A stretch of DNA of 64,000 bases from Sphingomonas horti (GCF_009753715.1 NZ_WQMS01000001.1:310001-374000); one strand, 5' to 3'; numbered from the stretch's first letter, positions 21,104-30,135 are shown. The notes: generated by a model from the letters alone, not told the origin. Translations and numbers: made by a program.

Positions 21104-21559
21104 ATGCGCGATAAGGGCCGCCCGCTGACCGCCGCCGAGCGCAATCTCGCCGCATCCATGTTCGGCGGCGCGATCGACTATGACCGCGTCCGCGTTCACG
21201 CTGCCAAATGGTGGCCGTTCCAGCCGCGCCGGGTCACGATGGCGCCGGACGGCCATATCTGGTTCCATCCGCAAGGCGGGCTCTATTGCGACGATTTCGC
21301 GGCCCATGACCTCGGCACCCAGAGCCTGTTCATCCACGAGCTGACGCATGTGTGGCAGCATCAGCGCGGCATCTTCCTGCCGCTCGCCCGCCACCCCTTT
21401 TGCCGCTACGATTATGCGCTGAAGCCGGGCTGGCCGCTTGTCCGCTACGGGCTGGAGCAGCAGGCGGAGATCGTCCGCCACGCTTTCCTACTGCGCCAGG
21501 GCGCAGCCGTGCGCGGCGCCCCGCCGCTCGCGCAATACGAAACGGTTTTGCCGTTCTAA
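21104..21559 (+). CDS. Small HELTH-motif (putative zinc metallopeptidase) protein
   Basis: 151 residues without signal peptide. SLFIHELTHVWQHQRGI contains HExxH, the zinc-binding core of gluzincin-like peptidases. The region before it (GHIWFHPQGGLYCDDF) resembles the DUF4157-like, VGR-related proteins of sphingomonads. The third zinc ligand is not obvious; the glutamate in LEQQAEIVRHAF is a candidate. It follows the copper chaperone gene by 18 bases. Whether it is proteolytic is unproven. Confidence 0.7.
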   Translation: MRDKGRPLTAAERNLAASMFGGAIDYDRVRVHAAKWWPFQPRRVTMAPDGHIWFHPQGGLYCDDFAAHDLGTQSLFIHELTHVWQHQRGIFLPLARHPFCRYDYALKPGWPLVRYGLEQQAEIVRHAFLLRQGAAVRGAPPLAQYETVLPF

Positions 21560-21561
21560 AT

Positions 21562-21713
21562 CCTCCCCTCGCGCAGCGAGGGTGAGGGACCGCCGGCGAA
21601 GCCGGAGGTGGAGGGGCCGGCCGCGGAGCGGGCGGAAACACCCTCCGCTACGCTCCGGGCCCCTCCACCGCGCTTCGCGCGGTCCCCCTCCCCTGCACAG
21701 CAGGGGAGGATTT
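21562..21713. repeat. Intergenic cluster of GC-rich palindromes
   Basis: Between convergent genes. It begins TCCTCCCCTCGCGCAGCGAG and ends CCCTGCACAGCAGGGGAGGA. Several nested stems are visible, including CGGCGAAGCCG and ACCGCGCTTCGCGCGGT. This type of GGTGGAGGGGC/GCCCCTCCACC element is common between sphingomonad genes and probably also terminates transcription from both sides. Confidence 0.65.
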
Positions 21714-22455
21714 ACGCTCGTGCCGCCGCTTCGATGATCGGCACGAAGTCGGCGGCCGTCAGGCTGGCGCCGCCGACCAGCGCGCCGTCGACATTGGCGA
21801 CCGTCATAAGCTCGGCGGCGTTCGACGGCTTGACCGAGCCGCCGTAGAGAATGCGCACCGCGTCCGCCTCGGCCCCCAGTAAGGCGCCAAGCTTGGCGCG
21901 AATGGCGGCGTGCATCGCGGCGACGTCGCCCGTGGTCGGCGTGCGGCCGGTGCCGATCGCCCAGACCGGCTCATAGGCGACGACCAGCTCGGCTGCCTTC
22001 GCGCCGGCCGGGATCGAGCCCTGGAGCTGCGCTTCCACGACCGCGACCGCGCGGCCGGCATCGCGCTCGGCCTCGGTCTCGCCGACGCAGACGATCGCGA
22101 TCAGCCCGGCGCCGATCGCCGCGCGCGCTTTGGCGCACACGTCCTCGTTGCTCTCCCGCTGGTCGGTCCGGCGTTCGCTATGGCCGACGATCGCGAGGCT
22201 CGCGCCCGCTTCCTTCAGCATCTCGGCCGAGACGCAGCCGGTGTGCGCGCCCTTGGCATTCTGGTGGCAGTCCTGCGCGCCGATCGCGAGATCGCCGCGC
22301 ATCGCGGCGGCGCCGATCAGGGTGAAGGGCGGGCAGATCGCGACGTCGACCCGACGGTTCGCCCGCGCGGCGGCGGCGATGCCGTCCAGCTCGGCCAGCT
22401 GCGCCAGGCTGCCATGCATCTTCCAATTGCCGGCCACCAGCTTGCGTCGCGTCAT
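21712..22455 (-). CDS. tpiA: Triosephosphate isomerase
   Basis: 247 residues. Interconverts dihydroxyacetone phosphate and glyceraldehyde 3-phosphate. The (beta/alpha)8 barrel starts [12 protein letters not shown], with the substrate-binding Lys in NWKM. Catalytic His is in AIVGHSERR and catalytic Glu in [13 protein letters not shown]; the phosphate-binding [10 protein letters not shown] loop is intact. It is divergent from the PpiD-like gene, with about 118 bases between them. Confidence 0.97.
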   Translation of the reverse strand: MTRRKLVAGNWKMHGSLAQLAELDGIAAAARANRRVDVAICPPFTLIGAAAMRGDLAIGAQDCHQNAKGAHTGCVSAEMLKEAGASLAIVGHSERRTDQRESNEDVCAKARAAIGAGLIAIVCVGETEAERDAGRAVAVVEAQLQGSIPAGAKAAELVVAYEPVWAIGTGRTPTTGDVAAMHAAIRAKLGALLGAEADAVRILYGGSVKPSNAAELMTVANVDGALVGGASLTAADFVPIIEAAARA

Positions 22456-22573
22456 GTCACTCCCTTTCCAACGGATGCGCAGCGGTTAGAGGAAGCCCGG
22501 CTGAACGCGCAAGCTTGTCGGTTTCCCGGCGGCTCTCTAAAGCACCGCTTTTCCCGGCTGTTCTGGATACGCA

Positions 22574-24517
22574 ATGCTCAACTCCTTCCGTCGCTTGTCG
22601 AACTCCAAGATCGGGCTGGTCGCGCTGGCGATCGTCGGCGCGATGATCGGCCTTGGGTTCGTCATGATGGACATGCAGAACATCACCGGCGGCATGGGTG
22701 GCACGACCGGCGACACCGTCGCCAAGGTCGGTCGCCAGCGGATCGGCTATGTCGAGCTGCAGGACCGCGTCCGCCGCGCGTTCGAGGCGGCGCGGCAGCA
22801 GCAGCCCGAACTGACGATGGCTGACTTCGTGCGCCAGGGCAGCGTCGACCAGATCCTGCAGCAGCTCGCGGATGGGGCCGCGCTGGAGCAATTCGCGAAG
22901 CAGCAGGGCTTTGGCGTCAGCCGCAAGATGGAGGACGCGCAGATCGCCTCCGCGCCCGCGTTCCGGGGCCTGAACGGCCGATTCGACCAGAGCGCCTTCG
23001 AGGCGTTCCTCTACCGCCAGCGCGTATCCGAAAAGCAGGTCCGCGCCGACCTGGCCCGCGATCTCTACCTCACCCAGCTGCTGGTGCCGGTGACCGGCGC
23101 GTCGCTGGCGCCGGCGACGCTGACCCTGCCCTATGCGTCGATGCTGCTGGAGCAGCGCAGCGGCCGCGCGCAGTTGGTGCCCGTGTCCGCGATGAAGGCG
23201 CCGCCGCCCAGCGATGCCGAGCTGCAGGCCTATTACCGCAAGAACATCGCCCGCTACACGACGCCCGAGCGCCGCGTCGCGCGCTATGCGCTGATCGACC
23301 GCGCCGACTTCGAGGCCGCCGCCCATCCGAGCGAGGCGGAGATCGCCCAGGCCTATGAAGCGAAGAAAGCTGACTATGCGCCGAAGGAGACCCGCACGAT
23401 CACCCAGGTGATCCTGCCGAGCGAGGCGGCGGCGCGCGATCTCGCCGCAAAGGTGTCCGCCGGCACGTCGATGGCCGAGGCGGCGCGCGCGGCCGGGCTC
23501 GAATCGGTGACGCTGAACGACCAGACGCGCGACGCCTATGCCGGGGTCAGCTCGCCGGCGATCGCCGCCGCCGTGTTTTCGACGCCGCAGGGCAAGGTCG
23601 CGGCGCCGGCCCGGTCCGGCCTCGGCTGGCACGTGGTCCGCGTCGACAGCATCACTGCCGTCCCCGGCAAGACCCTCGACCAGGTGCGCGGCGAACTGAC
23701 CGAGCAGCTGAAAAAGGCAAAGTCCGACCAGACGCTGGCCGACGCGATCGCGAAGATCGAGGATTCGATCGCCGACGGGTCGACCTTCGACGAAGTCGTC
23801 GCCGCCGCGAAGCTGAAGCCCGTCACCACGCCGGCGCTGCTGAAGGACGGCCGCAACCCCGATGCGCCGGACGCGCCGGTGGCACCGGAATTGGCGGCCG
23901 TGATGAAGTCCGCTTTCGGCATGGAAAGCGGCGACGATCCGGTCACCGAGCAGGTGGTGCCGGACAAGCTGTTCGCCGTCGTCAAGACTGACAGCGTGGT
24001 GCCGCCGACGCCGAGGCCGCTGGCCTCCATCCGCGACAAGGTCGCCGCCGACTTCGCAGCCGAGCGCGCCCTTGCCGCGTCGCGCCAGACGGCAGACGCG
24101 ATCGCCGCGAAGCTCAATGCCGGAACCCCGCTTGCCCAGGCCGTGAATGCGGCCGGCACCTCGCTGCCGGCCGCCGCTGCGCTCGGCGGGCGCCGCGGCG
24201 AGCTGCTGCGCGACGGCGCGCAGCCCCAGCCGCAGATGGAGGCGCTGTTCGCGCTGACGCGCGGCAAGGCGCGCGTCGTCGAGGCGCCGGACAAGAGCGG
24301 CTGGTACGTCGTCACGCTCGACGATGTGATCGCCGGCAATGCGGCCAGCCAGCCGCAGCTTATCGAAGCGACGCGCGTGCAATTCTCGCCGGTGCTCGGG
24401 CAGGAATATGGCCAGCAGCTTGCGACCGCGGCGCGCAAGGCGGTGGGCGTCGAGATCAATCCGGCGGCCGTGGCGCGGCTGAAGGCCGAGCTGATCGGCG
24501 GCGCCGGCGGCCGGTGA
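22574..24517 (+). CDS. Peptidylprolyl isomerase D-like periplasmic chaperone
   Basis: 647 residues. A single N-terminal transmembrane anchor (IGLVALAIVGAMIGLGFVMM) with a large periplasmic part: a SurA-like N-terminal chaperone region (about 50-210) and a parvulin-type region around 240-370 (ETRTITQVILPSEAAARDLA, GWHVVRVDSI). It resembles PpiD/SurA-type factors that assist outer-membrane protein folding at the Sec exit. In many alphaproteobacteria this gene precedes trpE, as here; the trpE start overlaps its stop by four bases (GTGA), so trpE is translationally coupled. Confidence 0.88.
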   Translation: MLNSFRRLSNSKIGLVALAIVGAMIGLGFVMMDMQNITGGMGGTTGDTVAKVGRQRIGYVELQDRVRRAFEAARQQQPELTMADFVRQGSVDQILQQLADGAALEQFAKQQGFGVSRKMEDAQIASAPAFRGLNGRFDQSAFEAFLYRQRVSEKQVRADLARDLYLTQLLVPVTGASLAPATLTLPYASMLLEQRSGRAQLVPVSAMKAPPPSDAELQAYYRKNIARYTTPERRVARYALIDRADFEAAAHPSEAEIAQAYEAKKADYAPKETRTITQVILPSEAAARDLAAKVSAGTSMAEAARAAGLESVTLNDQTRDAYAGVSSPAIAAAVFSTPQGKVAAPARSGLGWHVVRVDSITAVPGKTLDQVRGELTEQLKKAKSDQTLADAIAKIEDSIADGSTFDEVVAAAKLKPVTTPALLKDGRNPDAPDAPVAPELAAVMKSAFGMESGDDPVTEQVVPDKLFAVVKTDSVVPPTPRPLASIRDKVAADFAAERALAASRQTADAIAAKLNAGTPLAQAVNAAGTSLPAAAALGGRRGELLRDGAQPQPQMEALFALTRGKARVVEAPDKSGWYVVTLDDVIAGNAASQPQLIEATRVQFSPVLGQEYGQQLATAARKAVGVEINPAAVARLKAELIGGAGGR

Positions 24518-26007
24518 CGCGCGATCGCAGCGACGACGACGAAACGGTCGGGGCGCTCGCCGCGGGCCGCGCCGCCTTCGCCTGGCGGCGCCAGATCGCG
24601 GACACCGACACGCCCGTCTCGGCCGCGCTGGCGCTGATCGAAAGCGGGCGCGGCGACTTCCTGCTCGAATCGGTCGAAGGGGGCCAGACGCGCGGCCGGC
24701 ACAGCCTGATCGGCCTTGCCCCCGACCTGATCTTTCGCGCCCGCGGCGACGCGGCCGAGATCAACGGGGCGCCGGTCGAGGGCGGCGCGATCGCCGCGCT
24801 GCGCGCGCTGGTCGAGCGTTGCCGTGCCGAGGTCCCGCCCGAGCTGCCGCCGGCGCTGGCCTGCCTGGTCGGCTATTTCGGTTATGAGACGATCGGCCTG
24901 ATCGAGCGCCTTCCCCGCCCGCCCGCCAATCCAATCGACCTGCCCGACATGCTGTTCGTGCGGCCGACGCTGATCCTGGTGTTCGACCGGCTGGCGGACG
25001 AGCTGTTCCTCGTGGCGCCGCTCTGGCCCGGCGCCGGTGACCCGGCGACGCGTGTCGCGGATGCGTGGGAACGGATCGACGCCGCGGCGGCGCGGCTGCA
25101 TCAACGTGCTCCGGCGAAGGCCGGAGCTCTGGACGCAGCGCTCCGGCCGTCGCCGGAGCACAATCCTGCACTTGCTGAGGGGCAGTACGAGACGATGGTC
25201 GCCCGCGCGAAGGACTATATCCTCGCCGGCGACATCTTCCAGGTCGTGCTGGCGCAGCGCTTCACCGCACCCTTCGCGCTGCCCCCGTTCGATCTCTACC
25301 GCGCGCTTCGGCGGATCAATCCATCCCCATTCCTCTATTTCCTTGACCTGCCCGGCTTCGCGCTGATCGGGTCCAGCCCGGAGATTCTGGTCCGCGCGCG
25401 CGACGGCGAAGTGACCATCCGCCCGATCGCCGGCACGCGACCGCGCGGGCGATCGGCGGCCGAGGACGCGGAGAATCGCGACTCCCTGCTCGCCGACCCG
25501 AAGGAGCGGGCCGAGCATTTGATGCTGCTCGATCTCGGCCGCAACGATGTCGGCCGCGTCGCGGAAGCGGGATCGGTGCGCGTCACCGACAGCTACGCGG
25601 TCGAGCTCTACAGCCATGTGATGCACATCGTCTCGAACGTGGTCGGCCGCCTGCCGAAGGACCGCGACGCGCTGGACGCCCTGTTTGCCGGCTTCCCCGC
25701 CGGCACCGTATCCGGCGCGCCCAAGGTCCGCGCCTGCGAGATCATCGCCGAGCTGGAGGCGGAGACGCGCGGCGCCTATGCCGGCGGCGTCGGCTACTTC
25801 TCGCCCGACGGATCGATGGACAGCTGCATCGTGCTCAGAACGGCCGTGGTGAAGGACGGCACGATGCACGTGCAGGCCGGCGCCGGCATCGTCGCCGACA
25901 GCGACCCGGCCTATGAGCAGCGCGAATGCGAAGCCAAGGCCGGCGCCCTTTTCGCCGCCGCCCGCGAGGCGGTCAGGAGGGCATCGGAACCAGGCTTCGG
26001 TCAGTAA
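24514..26007 (+). CDS. trpE: Anthranilate synthase component I
   Basis: 497 residues from GTG 24514. Converts chorismate to anthranilate using ammonia from TrpG. The N-terminal domain has LLESVEGG, part of the Trp feedback site; the chorismate-binding domain has GDIFQVVLAQRF, SSPEILVR, PIAGTRPRGRS and SGAPKVRACEII. Residues about 198-216 (HQRAPAKAGALDAALRPSP) are encoded by a REP-like palindrome inserted in frame in the interdomain linker. The last 35 bases overlap the 3' end of the PIN gene on the other strand. trpG lies 766 bases downstream, separated by the toxin-antitoxin module. Confidence 0.95.
   Translation: MTRDRSDDDETVGALAAGRAAFAWRRQIADTDTPVSAALALIESGRGDFLLESVEGGQTRGRHSLIGLAPDLIFRARGDAAEINGAPVEGGAIAALRALVERCRAEVPPELPPALACLVGYFGYETIGLIERLPRPPANPIDLPDMLFVRPTLILVFDRLADELFLVAPLWPGAGDPATRVADAWERIDAAAARLHQRAPAKAGALDAALRPSPEHNPALAEGQYETMVARAKDYILAGDIFQVVLAQRFTAPFALPPFDLYRALRRINPSPFLYFLDLPGFALIGSSPEILVRARDGEVTIRPIAGTRPRGRSAAEDAENRDSLLADPKERAEHLMLLDLGRNDVGRVAEAGSVRVTDSYAVELYSHVMHIVSNVVGRLPKDRDALDALFAGFPAGTVSGAPKVRACEIIAELEAETRGAYAGGVGYFSPDGSMDSCIVLRTAVVKDGTMHVQAGAGIVADSDPAYEQRECEAKAGALFAAAREAVRRASEPGFGQ
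25106..25161. repeat. REP-like palindrome inside trpE
   Basis: The arms are 25106-25126 and 25141-25161, 21 bases each with one mismatch, separated by 14 bases. Each arm is itself a hairpin (CTCCGGC GAAG GCCGGAG). The CCGGCGAA/GCCGG core matches the intergenic elements at 18451, 31771 and 61678. It keeps the reading frame open. Confidence 0.8.
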
Positions 26008-26422
26008 AGGGATTTACGACCCGCACGCCGTTCCAGGTGAAGCCGTCCTGCATGTCTTCGGACAGGAGCACGTCGGCGTGGCCGGCGATCGAACACAAAA
26101 TGATGGCGTCATGGGTTTGCAGCCGATGCAGCTCTGCCAATGTGCAAGCGCTGCGGATGACCTCTTCGGTTACGCCACGAACCTCACAGCTGCCGAGCCA
26201 ATCACTAATGATGCGTGCAGCTTCCCCGCGCGATTGGCCGCCCTTTCTGATGAGCGTGAAATGAAGTTCCGAGAGCGCCTGGGTTGAAACCACGAGTGGG
26301 CGCCCCTCTCGCAATGAGGCGGTCAGTTCTTGCGCTAAGGCGATCTTGGGACGATCGGCAGGTGAGCGCTCCATCCCCTCCACATAGAGCAGGATATTCG
26401 TATCAAGAGCGTAGCGCGTCAG
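25973..26422 (-). CDS. PIN-domain toxin of a type II toxin-antitoxin module
   Basis: 149 residues if translation begins at the CTG at 26422. The first ATG is only at 26383, but the upstream codons in frame read [15 protein letters not shown], the conserved PIN N-terminus with the first catalytic aspartate. No ATG, GTG or TTG lies between the upstream in-frame TGA and this segment. Other acidic residues are in ALSELHF, THDAIIL and SEDMQDG. PIN toxins are Mg-dependent RNases. The CTG overlaps the antitoxin stop (CTGA). The 3' end overlaps trpE by 35 bases. Family-level assignment is firm; the start codon is inference. Confidence 0.85.
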   Translation of the reverse strand: MTRYALDTNILLYVEGMERSPADRPKIALAQELTASLREGRPLVVSTQALSELHFTLIRKGGQSRGEAARIISDWLGSCEVRGVTEEVIRSACTLAELHRLQTHDAIILCSIAGHADVLLSEDMQDGFTWNGVRVVNPFTDRSLVPMPS

Positions 26423-26679
26423 CGCGTAACCTCGTCATAAATGTCTTCGCGCGTCCAAGGCCCGATCGTTACCGGCTCCGTTTTTGCCCAGCGCTCCTTC
26501 ATCCTGGCCCAGGCCGCATCGGCTCGCGCCTTCTTCTCGGCGTCTTCGGCGATGGGTCCGAGCACGGCGACCGGCTCGCCGTGCGACGTGATCGTGATGC
26601 GCTGGCCGTTGCGGGCGGCACGCAACAGCTTGGAAAAGCTGCGGTTGGCTTCGGCGGCGCTGACGACCTGATCCTGCAT
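26419..26679 (-). CDS. Phd/YefM-family antitoxin
   Basis: 86 residues from the ATG at 26679 (a GTG at 26685 is possible, but it lies within the palindrome). [38 protein letters not shown] is the Phd/YefM DNA-binding fold; the helical C-terminus ([20 protein letters not shown]) should neutralise the PIN toxin. Its stop codon overlaps the toxin start by four bases, giving coupled expression. It sits antisense within the trp operon. Confidence 0.9.
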   Translation of the reverse strand: MQDQVVSAAEANRSFSKLLRAARNGQRITITSHGEPVAVLGPIAEDAEKKARADAAWARMKERWAKTEPVTIGPWTREDIYDEVTR

Positions 26680-26700
26680 AATCACTACTGTAGTTATTAT
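26678..26700. promoter_or_regulatory. Palindromic operator of the toxin-antitoxin module
   Basis: ATAATCACTAC, central T, GTAGTTATTAT: an 11-base inverted repeat with one mismatched pair. It covers the antitoxin start region and is conspicuously AT-rich in this GC-rich window. Phd-type antitoxins autorepress through such sites, so this is the probable operator. Confidence 0.75.
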
Positions 26701-26773
26701 TGTCCGCCGCGCAAGCGTCGGCCTCGGATTTCCGCTCCTTCGCAGAAGCGGCGGGAGCGGCTATGGCCGCCCC

Positions 26774-27364
26774 ATGATCCTCGCCATCGACAATTATGAC
26801 AGCTTCACCTGGAACCTTGTCCATTACCTGATGGAGCTGGGCGCCGAGGTGGACGTCGTGCGCAACGACGCGATCTCGGCCGGGCAGGCGCTGTCGTCGG
26901 GGGCGGAGGCGTTCCTGATCTCGCCGGGGCCATGCACGCCGAACGAGGCCGGCGTGTCGCTGGACCTGGTCGCGGCTTGCGCGGAGGCGGGCAAGCCGTT
27001 GCTCGGCGTCTGCCTGGGTCACCAGGCGATCGGGCAGCATTTCGGCGGCCAGGTCGTGCGCGGCGGGCTGATGCACGGCAAGACCTCGCCGGTCGAGCAT
27101 GACGGGACCGGCTTGTTCGAAGGTCTCCCCTCCCCCTTCACCGCGACCCGCTACCATTCGCTGATCGTCCCCGAGGAAGGCCTGCCCGACACGCTCCGCA
27201 TCAACGCCCGCGCGCCGGACGGCAGCGTGATGGGCTTCATGCACCGCACGCTGCCGATCCACGGGGTGCAATTCCACCCCGAAAGCATCGCCACGGAGCA
27301 CGGGCACGCGATGCTGGCCAATTTCATGCGGATCGCCGGCCTGCGCGTGCTGGAGCGCGCGTGA
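26774..27364 (+). CDS. trpG: Anthranilate synthase component II (glutamine amidotransferase)
   Basis: 196 residues. Releases ammonia from glutamine for TrpE. Class I amidotransferase motifs: [18 protein letters not shown] at the start, the oxyanion-loop [11 protein letters not shown], the nucleophile Cys in [12 protein letters not shown], and the His/Glu pair in [15 protein letters not shown]. Usually adjacent to trpE, it is here separated by the antisense toxin-antitoxin module. It overlaps trpD by four bases (GTGA). A promoter for trpG was not identified in the 73 bases downstream of the operator. Confidence 0.96.
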   Translation: MILAIDNYDSFTWNLVHYLMELGAEVDVVRNDAISAGQALSSGAEAFLISPGPCTPNEAGVSLDLVAACAEAGKPLLGVCLGHQAIGQHFGGQVVRGGLMHGKTSPVEHDGTGLFEGLPSPFTATRYHSLIVPEEGLPDTLRINARAPDGSVMGFMHRTLPIHGVQFHPESIATEHGHAMLANFMRIAGLRVLERA

Positions 27365-28359
27365 CGTCGTTCGCCCCCCTCCCCGATGCCCGCACTCCCC
27401 TGGACATGGCGACCGCCGAGGCGGCGTTCGGGGACATGCTCGACTGGCGGTGCGAGCCGGACGACGTGCAACGGTTCCTGACCGACATGTCGGTCCGCGA
27501 CGAAACAAGCATCGAGATCGCGGCCTGCGCGCGGGCGATGCGGGCACGGATGATCGAAGTCCACGCGCCGCCGCACGCGATCGACGTCTGCGGCACCGGC
27601 GCCGATGGCCAGCACAGCCTCAATATCTCGACCGCGGTGGCCATCCTGGTCGCCGCATGCGGCGTGCCGGTCGCCAAGCACGGCAACCGCGCCGCCTCAA
27701 GCAAGGCGGGCGCCGCCGACACGCTGGAAGCGCTGGGCCTCGATCTCGACATCGCCGCCGCGACCGCCGAGCGGAGCCTCGCCGATCTCGGCATCGCCTT
27801 TCTGTTCGCGCAGAAGCAGCACCCGACGCTGAACGCCCTCGCACCGATCCGGCGGAAGATCGGCCGCCGCACCGTGTTCAACCTGGTCGGCCCGATCTGC
27901 AACCCCGCGCGGGTGACACGGCAGCTGATCGGCATCGCGCGGCCCGATTTCATGGGCGTCTATGCCGAGGCGCTGCAATTGCTCGGCATCGAAGCGGCGA
28001 TGCTGGTCGCGGGCGACGAGCCGCTCGACGAGCTGTCGATCTCCGGCCCGAGCACGATCGTGCGCGTCGGTCAGTGCGGCACCGGCACGCTTCGCATCGA
28101 CCCGTCCGATGTCGGCCTGGAGACGCACCCGATCGAGGCGCTTCGTGGCGGCGATCCCGCTTTCAACGCCGCCGCGCTCCGCCGCCTGCTCCAGGGCGAG
28201 CCCGGCGCCTATCGCGACGCCGCGGTCCTCAACAGCGCCGCCGCGCTGGTCGTCGCCGGCCGGGTGAGCACGCTCACCGAAGGCGTGGAGGAGGCCGCGG
28301 AAGCGCTCGACAACGGGCTTGCCAACGCCCTGCTCGACTGCTGGATCGCGTATCGATGA
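27361..28359 (+). CDS. trpD: Anthranilate phosphoribosyltransferase
   Basis: 332 residues from GTG 27361. Transfers the phosphoribosyl group of PRPP to anthranilate. [18 protein letters not shown] is the PRPP-binding loop; [41 protein letters not shown] and [13 protein letters not shown] are also characteristic. Both ends overlap neighbouring genes by four bases (trpG GTGA, trpC ATGA), so trpGDC is translationally coupled. Confidence 0.96.
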   Translation: MTSFAPLPDARTPLDMATAEAAFGDMLDWRCEPDDVQRFLTDMSVRDETSIEIAACARAMRARMIEVHAPPHAIDVCGTGADGQHSLNISTAVAILVAACGVPVAKHGNRAASSKAGAADTLEALGLDLDIAAATAERSLADLGIAFLFAQKQHPTLNALAPIRRKIGRRTVFNLVGPICNPARVTRQLIGIARPDFMGVYAEALQLLGIEAAMLVAGDEPLDELSISGPSTIVRVGQCGTGTLRIDPSDVGLETHPIEALRGGDPAFNAAALRRLLQGEPGAYRDAAVLNSAAALVVAGRVSTLTEGVEEAAEALDNGLANALLDCWIAYR

Positions 28360-29198
28360 ACAAACTCCAGGAAATCTGCGCTCATAAGCGCGAGGAAGTG
28401 GCGGCACGGAAGGCTCACTATTTGAGCGACATGCGCCAGCGGTCTCCCGGCAGGGACGTGAGCGAGGCCGATGCGGAATATGAGATCGGTCTGGATGCTG
28501 CGGTCATCGGCGGTCTGCGGAGTTTCAGGGCAGCGCTGAACCGGAAGGTTCAGGCTGGGGGTTATGGCCTGATCGCCGAGATCAAGAAGGCCAGCCCGTC
28601 TAAAGGCCTGATCCGCCCCGATTTCGATCCTCCGGTTCATGCACGCGCCTATGAGGCGGGCGGCGCCGCCTGCCTCTCGGTCCTCACCGACCAAGACTAT
28701 TTCCATGGTCATGAGGATTACCTGATTGCGGCGAAGCAGGCCTGCGATTTGCCGGTCCTTCGGAAGGACTTCATGGTCGATCCGTGGCAGGCGGACGAGG
28801 CCCGACTGATGGGCGCCGATGCGATTCTTCTGATCGTGGCTGCTCTGGAAGACCGCCAGATGGCCGAGATTGAGGCGGCTGCTCTCGATCAAGCGATGGA
28901 CGTGCTGGTCGAAGTCCATGACGCGCACGAACTCGAGCGTGCGTTGCGCCTCAAATCACGGCTGCTCGGGGTCAATAATCGCGACCTCCGCGACTTCACG
29001 GTGGATATCGGTCGGACGATCGAGCTGGCGCGGCTTGTGCCGCCCGACGTGATGCTCGTGGCCGAAAGCGGGATAAGCACGCATGACGATCTGAAACGCT
29101 TGTCGGATCACGGCGTGCGCTGCTTCCTGATCGGGGAAGCGCTGATGCGGCAGGCGGACGTGGAGGCGGCGACACGGGCGCTGCTGGGCAATGCCTAA
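28356..29198 (+). CDS. trpC: Indole-3-glycerol phosphate synthase
   Basis: 280 residues. Ring closure to indole-3-glycerol phosphate. Catalytic residues are in [37 protein letters not shown] and LVAESGIST. It is about 18 residues longer than usual, with extra sequence (about residues 24-45) in the N-terminal region. Codon choice differs visibly from trpD and moaC: more T- and A-ending codons, for example TCT AAA in SPSK. The stop overlaps the moaC start by eight bases. Confidence 0.95.
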   Translation: MNKLQEICAHKREEVAARKAHYLSDMRQRSPGRDVSEADAEYEIGLDAAVIGGLRSFRAALNRKVQAGGYGLIAEIKKASPSKGLIRPDFDPPVHARAYEAGGAACLSVLTDQDYFHGHEDYLIAAKQACDLPVLRKDFMVDPWQADEARLMGADAILLIVAALEDRQMAEIEAAALDQAMDVLVEVHDAHELERALRLKSRLLGVNNRDLRDFTVDIGRTIELARLVPPDVMLVAESGISTHDDLKRLSDHGVRCFLIGEALMRQADVEAATRALLGNA

Positions 29199-29664
29199 GC
29201 TCACGCACCTGGACGAGAGTGGCGCAGCGCGCATGGTCGATGTGTCCGGCAAGGCCATCACCACCCGCGAGGCGATCGCCGCCGGGCGCATCCGGATGAG
29301 CGGAGAGGCGCTGGAGGCGATCCGCGCCGGCGCGCTCGCCAAGGGCGACGCACTCGCGGTGGCGCGGGTCGCCGGGATCATGGCGGCCAAGCGGACGAGC
29401 GAGCTGATCCCGCTCTGCCATCCGCTGCCGATCACGCGCGTATCGATCGAGTTCGCCTTCGAGACCGACGCGATCGCCGCCACAGCGACCGTCGCGACCG
29501 AGGGAAAGACCGGCGTCGAGATGGAAGCGCTCACCGCCGTCTCGATCGCGCTGCTGACTCTCTACGACATGGGCAAGGCGATCGACAAAGGAATGACGAT
29601 CGAACACGTGCGGCTGGTCAGCAAAACCGGCGGCAAATCGGGCGACTGGCGTGCGGAGCCCTAG
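29191..29664 (+). CDS. moaC: Cyclic pyranopterin monophosphate synthase
   Basis: 157 residues. Second step of molybdenum cofactor synthesis, forming cPMP from the MoaA product. [38 protein letters not shown] and [22 protein letters not shown] with the late KAIDKGM are complete MoaC signatures. It overlaps trpC by eight bases, so it is the last gene of the trp operon; moeA, often next in sphingomonads, is absent here. Confidence 0.96.
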   Translation: MPKLTHLDESGAARMVDVSGKAITTREAIAAGRIRMSGEALEAIRAGALAKGDALAVARVAGIMAAKRTSELIPLCHPLPITRVSIEFAFETDAIAATATVATEGKTGVEMEALTAVSIALLTLYDMGKAIDKGMTIEHVRLVSKTGGKSGDWRAEP

Positions 29665-29700
29665 CTGCACGCACTTGCTGCTTAAGCGGTCAGTTAATTA

Positions 29701-29776
29701 GTCTCGCACGAAGAACACGAAGAGCACAAAGGATCGGCAGCTTCTCTTCGTGTTCTTCGTGTTCTTTGTGCGAGAC
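29701..29776. repeat. Long inverted repeat between moaC and ybaB
   Basis: Left arm GTCTCGCACGAAGAACACGA from 29701; right arm ending TTCGTGTTCTTTGTGCGAGAC at 29776. The arms pair over about 30 bases with few mismatches. Each arm carries internal copies of a GAACACGAA-like unit. It lies between convergent genes and is AT-richer than its surroundings, so it probably serves as a bidirectional terminator. Confidence 0.75.
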
Positions 29777-29811
29777 AAAGCAGCCTTTCCGCTCGCGCGG
29801 AAGCCGGGCGA

Positions 29812-30135
29812 TCAGAAGGGCAGCTTGAATCCTGGCGGGAGCGGCAGGCCGCTGGTCATCTTGCCCATTTCCTGCGAAGACGCGGCGTCCGCCTTCGCGC
29901 GGGCGTCGTTGAAGGCAGCGGCGACCAGGTCTTCCAGCATCTGCTTCTCGCTCGGCTGAAGCAGCGATTCGTCGATATCGACCCCGATGATCCGGCCCTT
30001 GGCGGTCGCACGGACCTTGACCATGCCGCCGCCCGACACGCCTTCCACCTCGATCTTGTCGAGATTGGCCTGCGCCTTGGCGAGCTCGTCCTGGACGTTC
30101 TTCGCCATGTTGAGGATGTCGTCGAGGTTCTTCAT
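29812..30135 (-). CDS. YbaB/EbfC nucleoid-associated protein
   Basis: 107 residues. Small DNA-binding dimer usually encoded just after dnaX. MKNLDDILNMAKNVQDELAKAQ and VEGVSGGGMVKVRATAKGRI are typical of the family. The start overlaps the dnaX stop by four bases (ATGA), so the pair is translationally coupled; recR, a common third partner, is not present. Confidence 0.94.
   Translation of the reverse strand: MKNLDDILNMAKNVQDELAKAQANLDKIEVEGVSGGGMVKVRATAKGRIIGVDIDESLLQPSEKQMLEDLVAAAFNDARAKADAASSQEMGKMTSGLPLPPGFKLPF

Noticed and set aside
24400-24514. Trp leader peptide or attenuator in front of trpE
   Set aside because: trpE starts inside the stop of the PpiD-like gene, leaving no leader; no Trp-rich short ORF was found.
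29701-29776. Insertion sequence ends
   Set aside because: The inverted repeat has no transposase between or near its arms and lies between convergent genes, so a terminator-type repeat is more likely.
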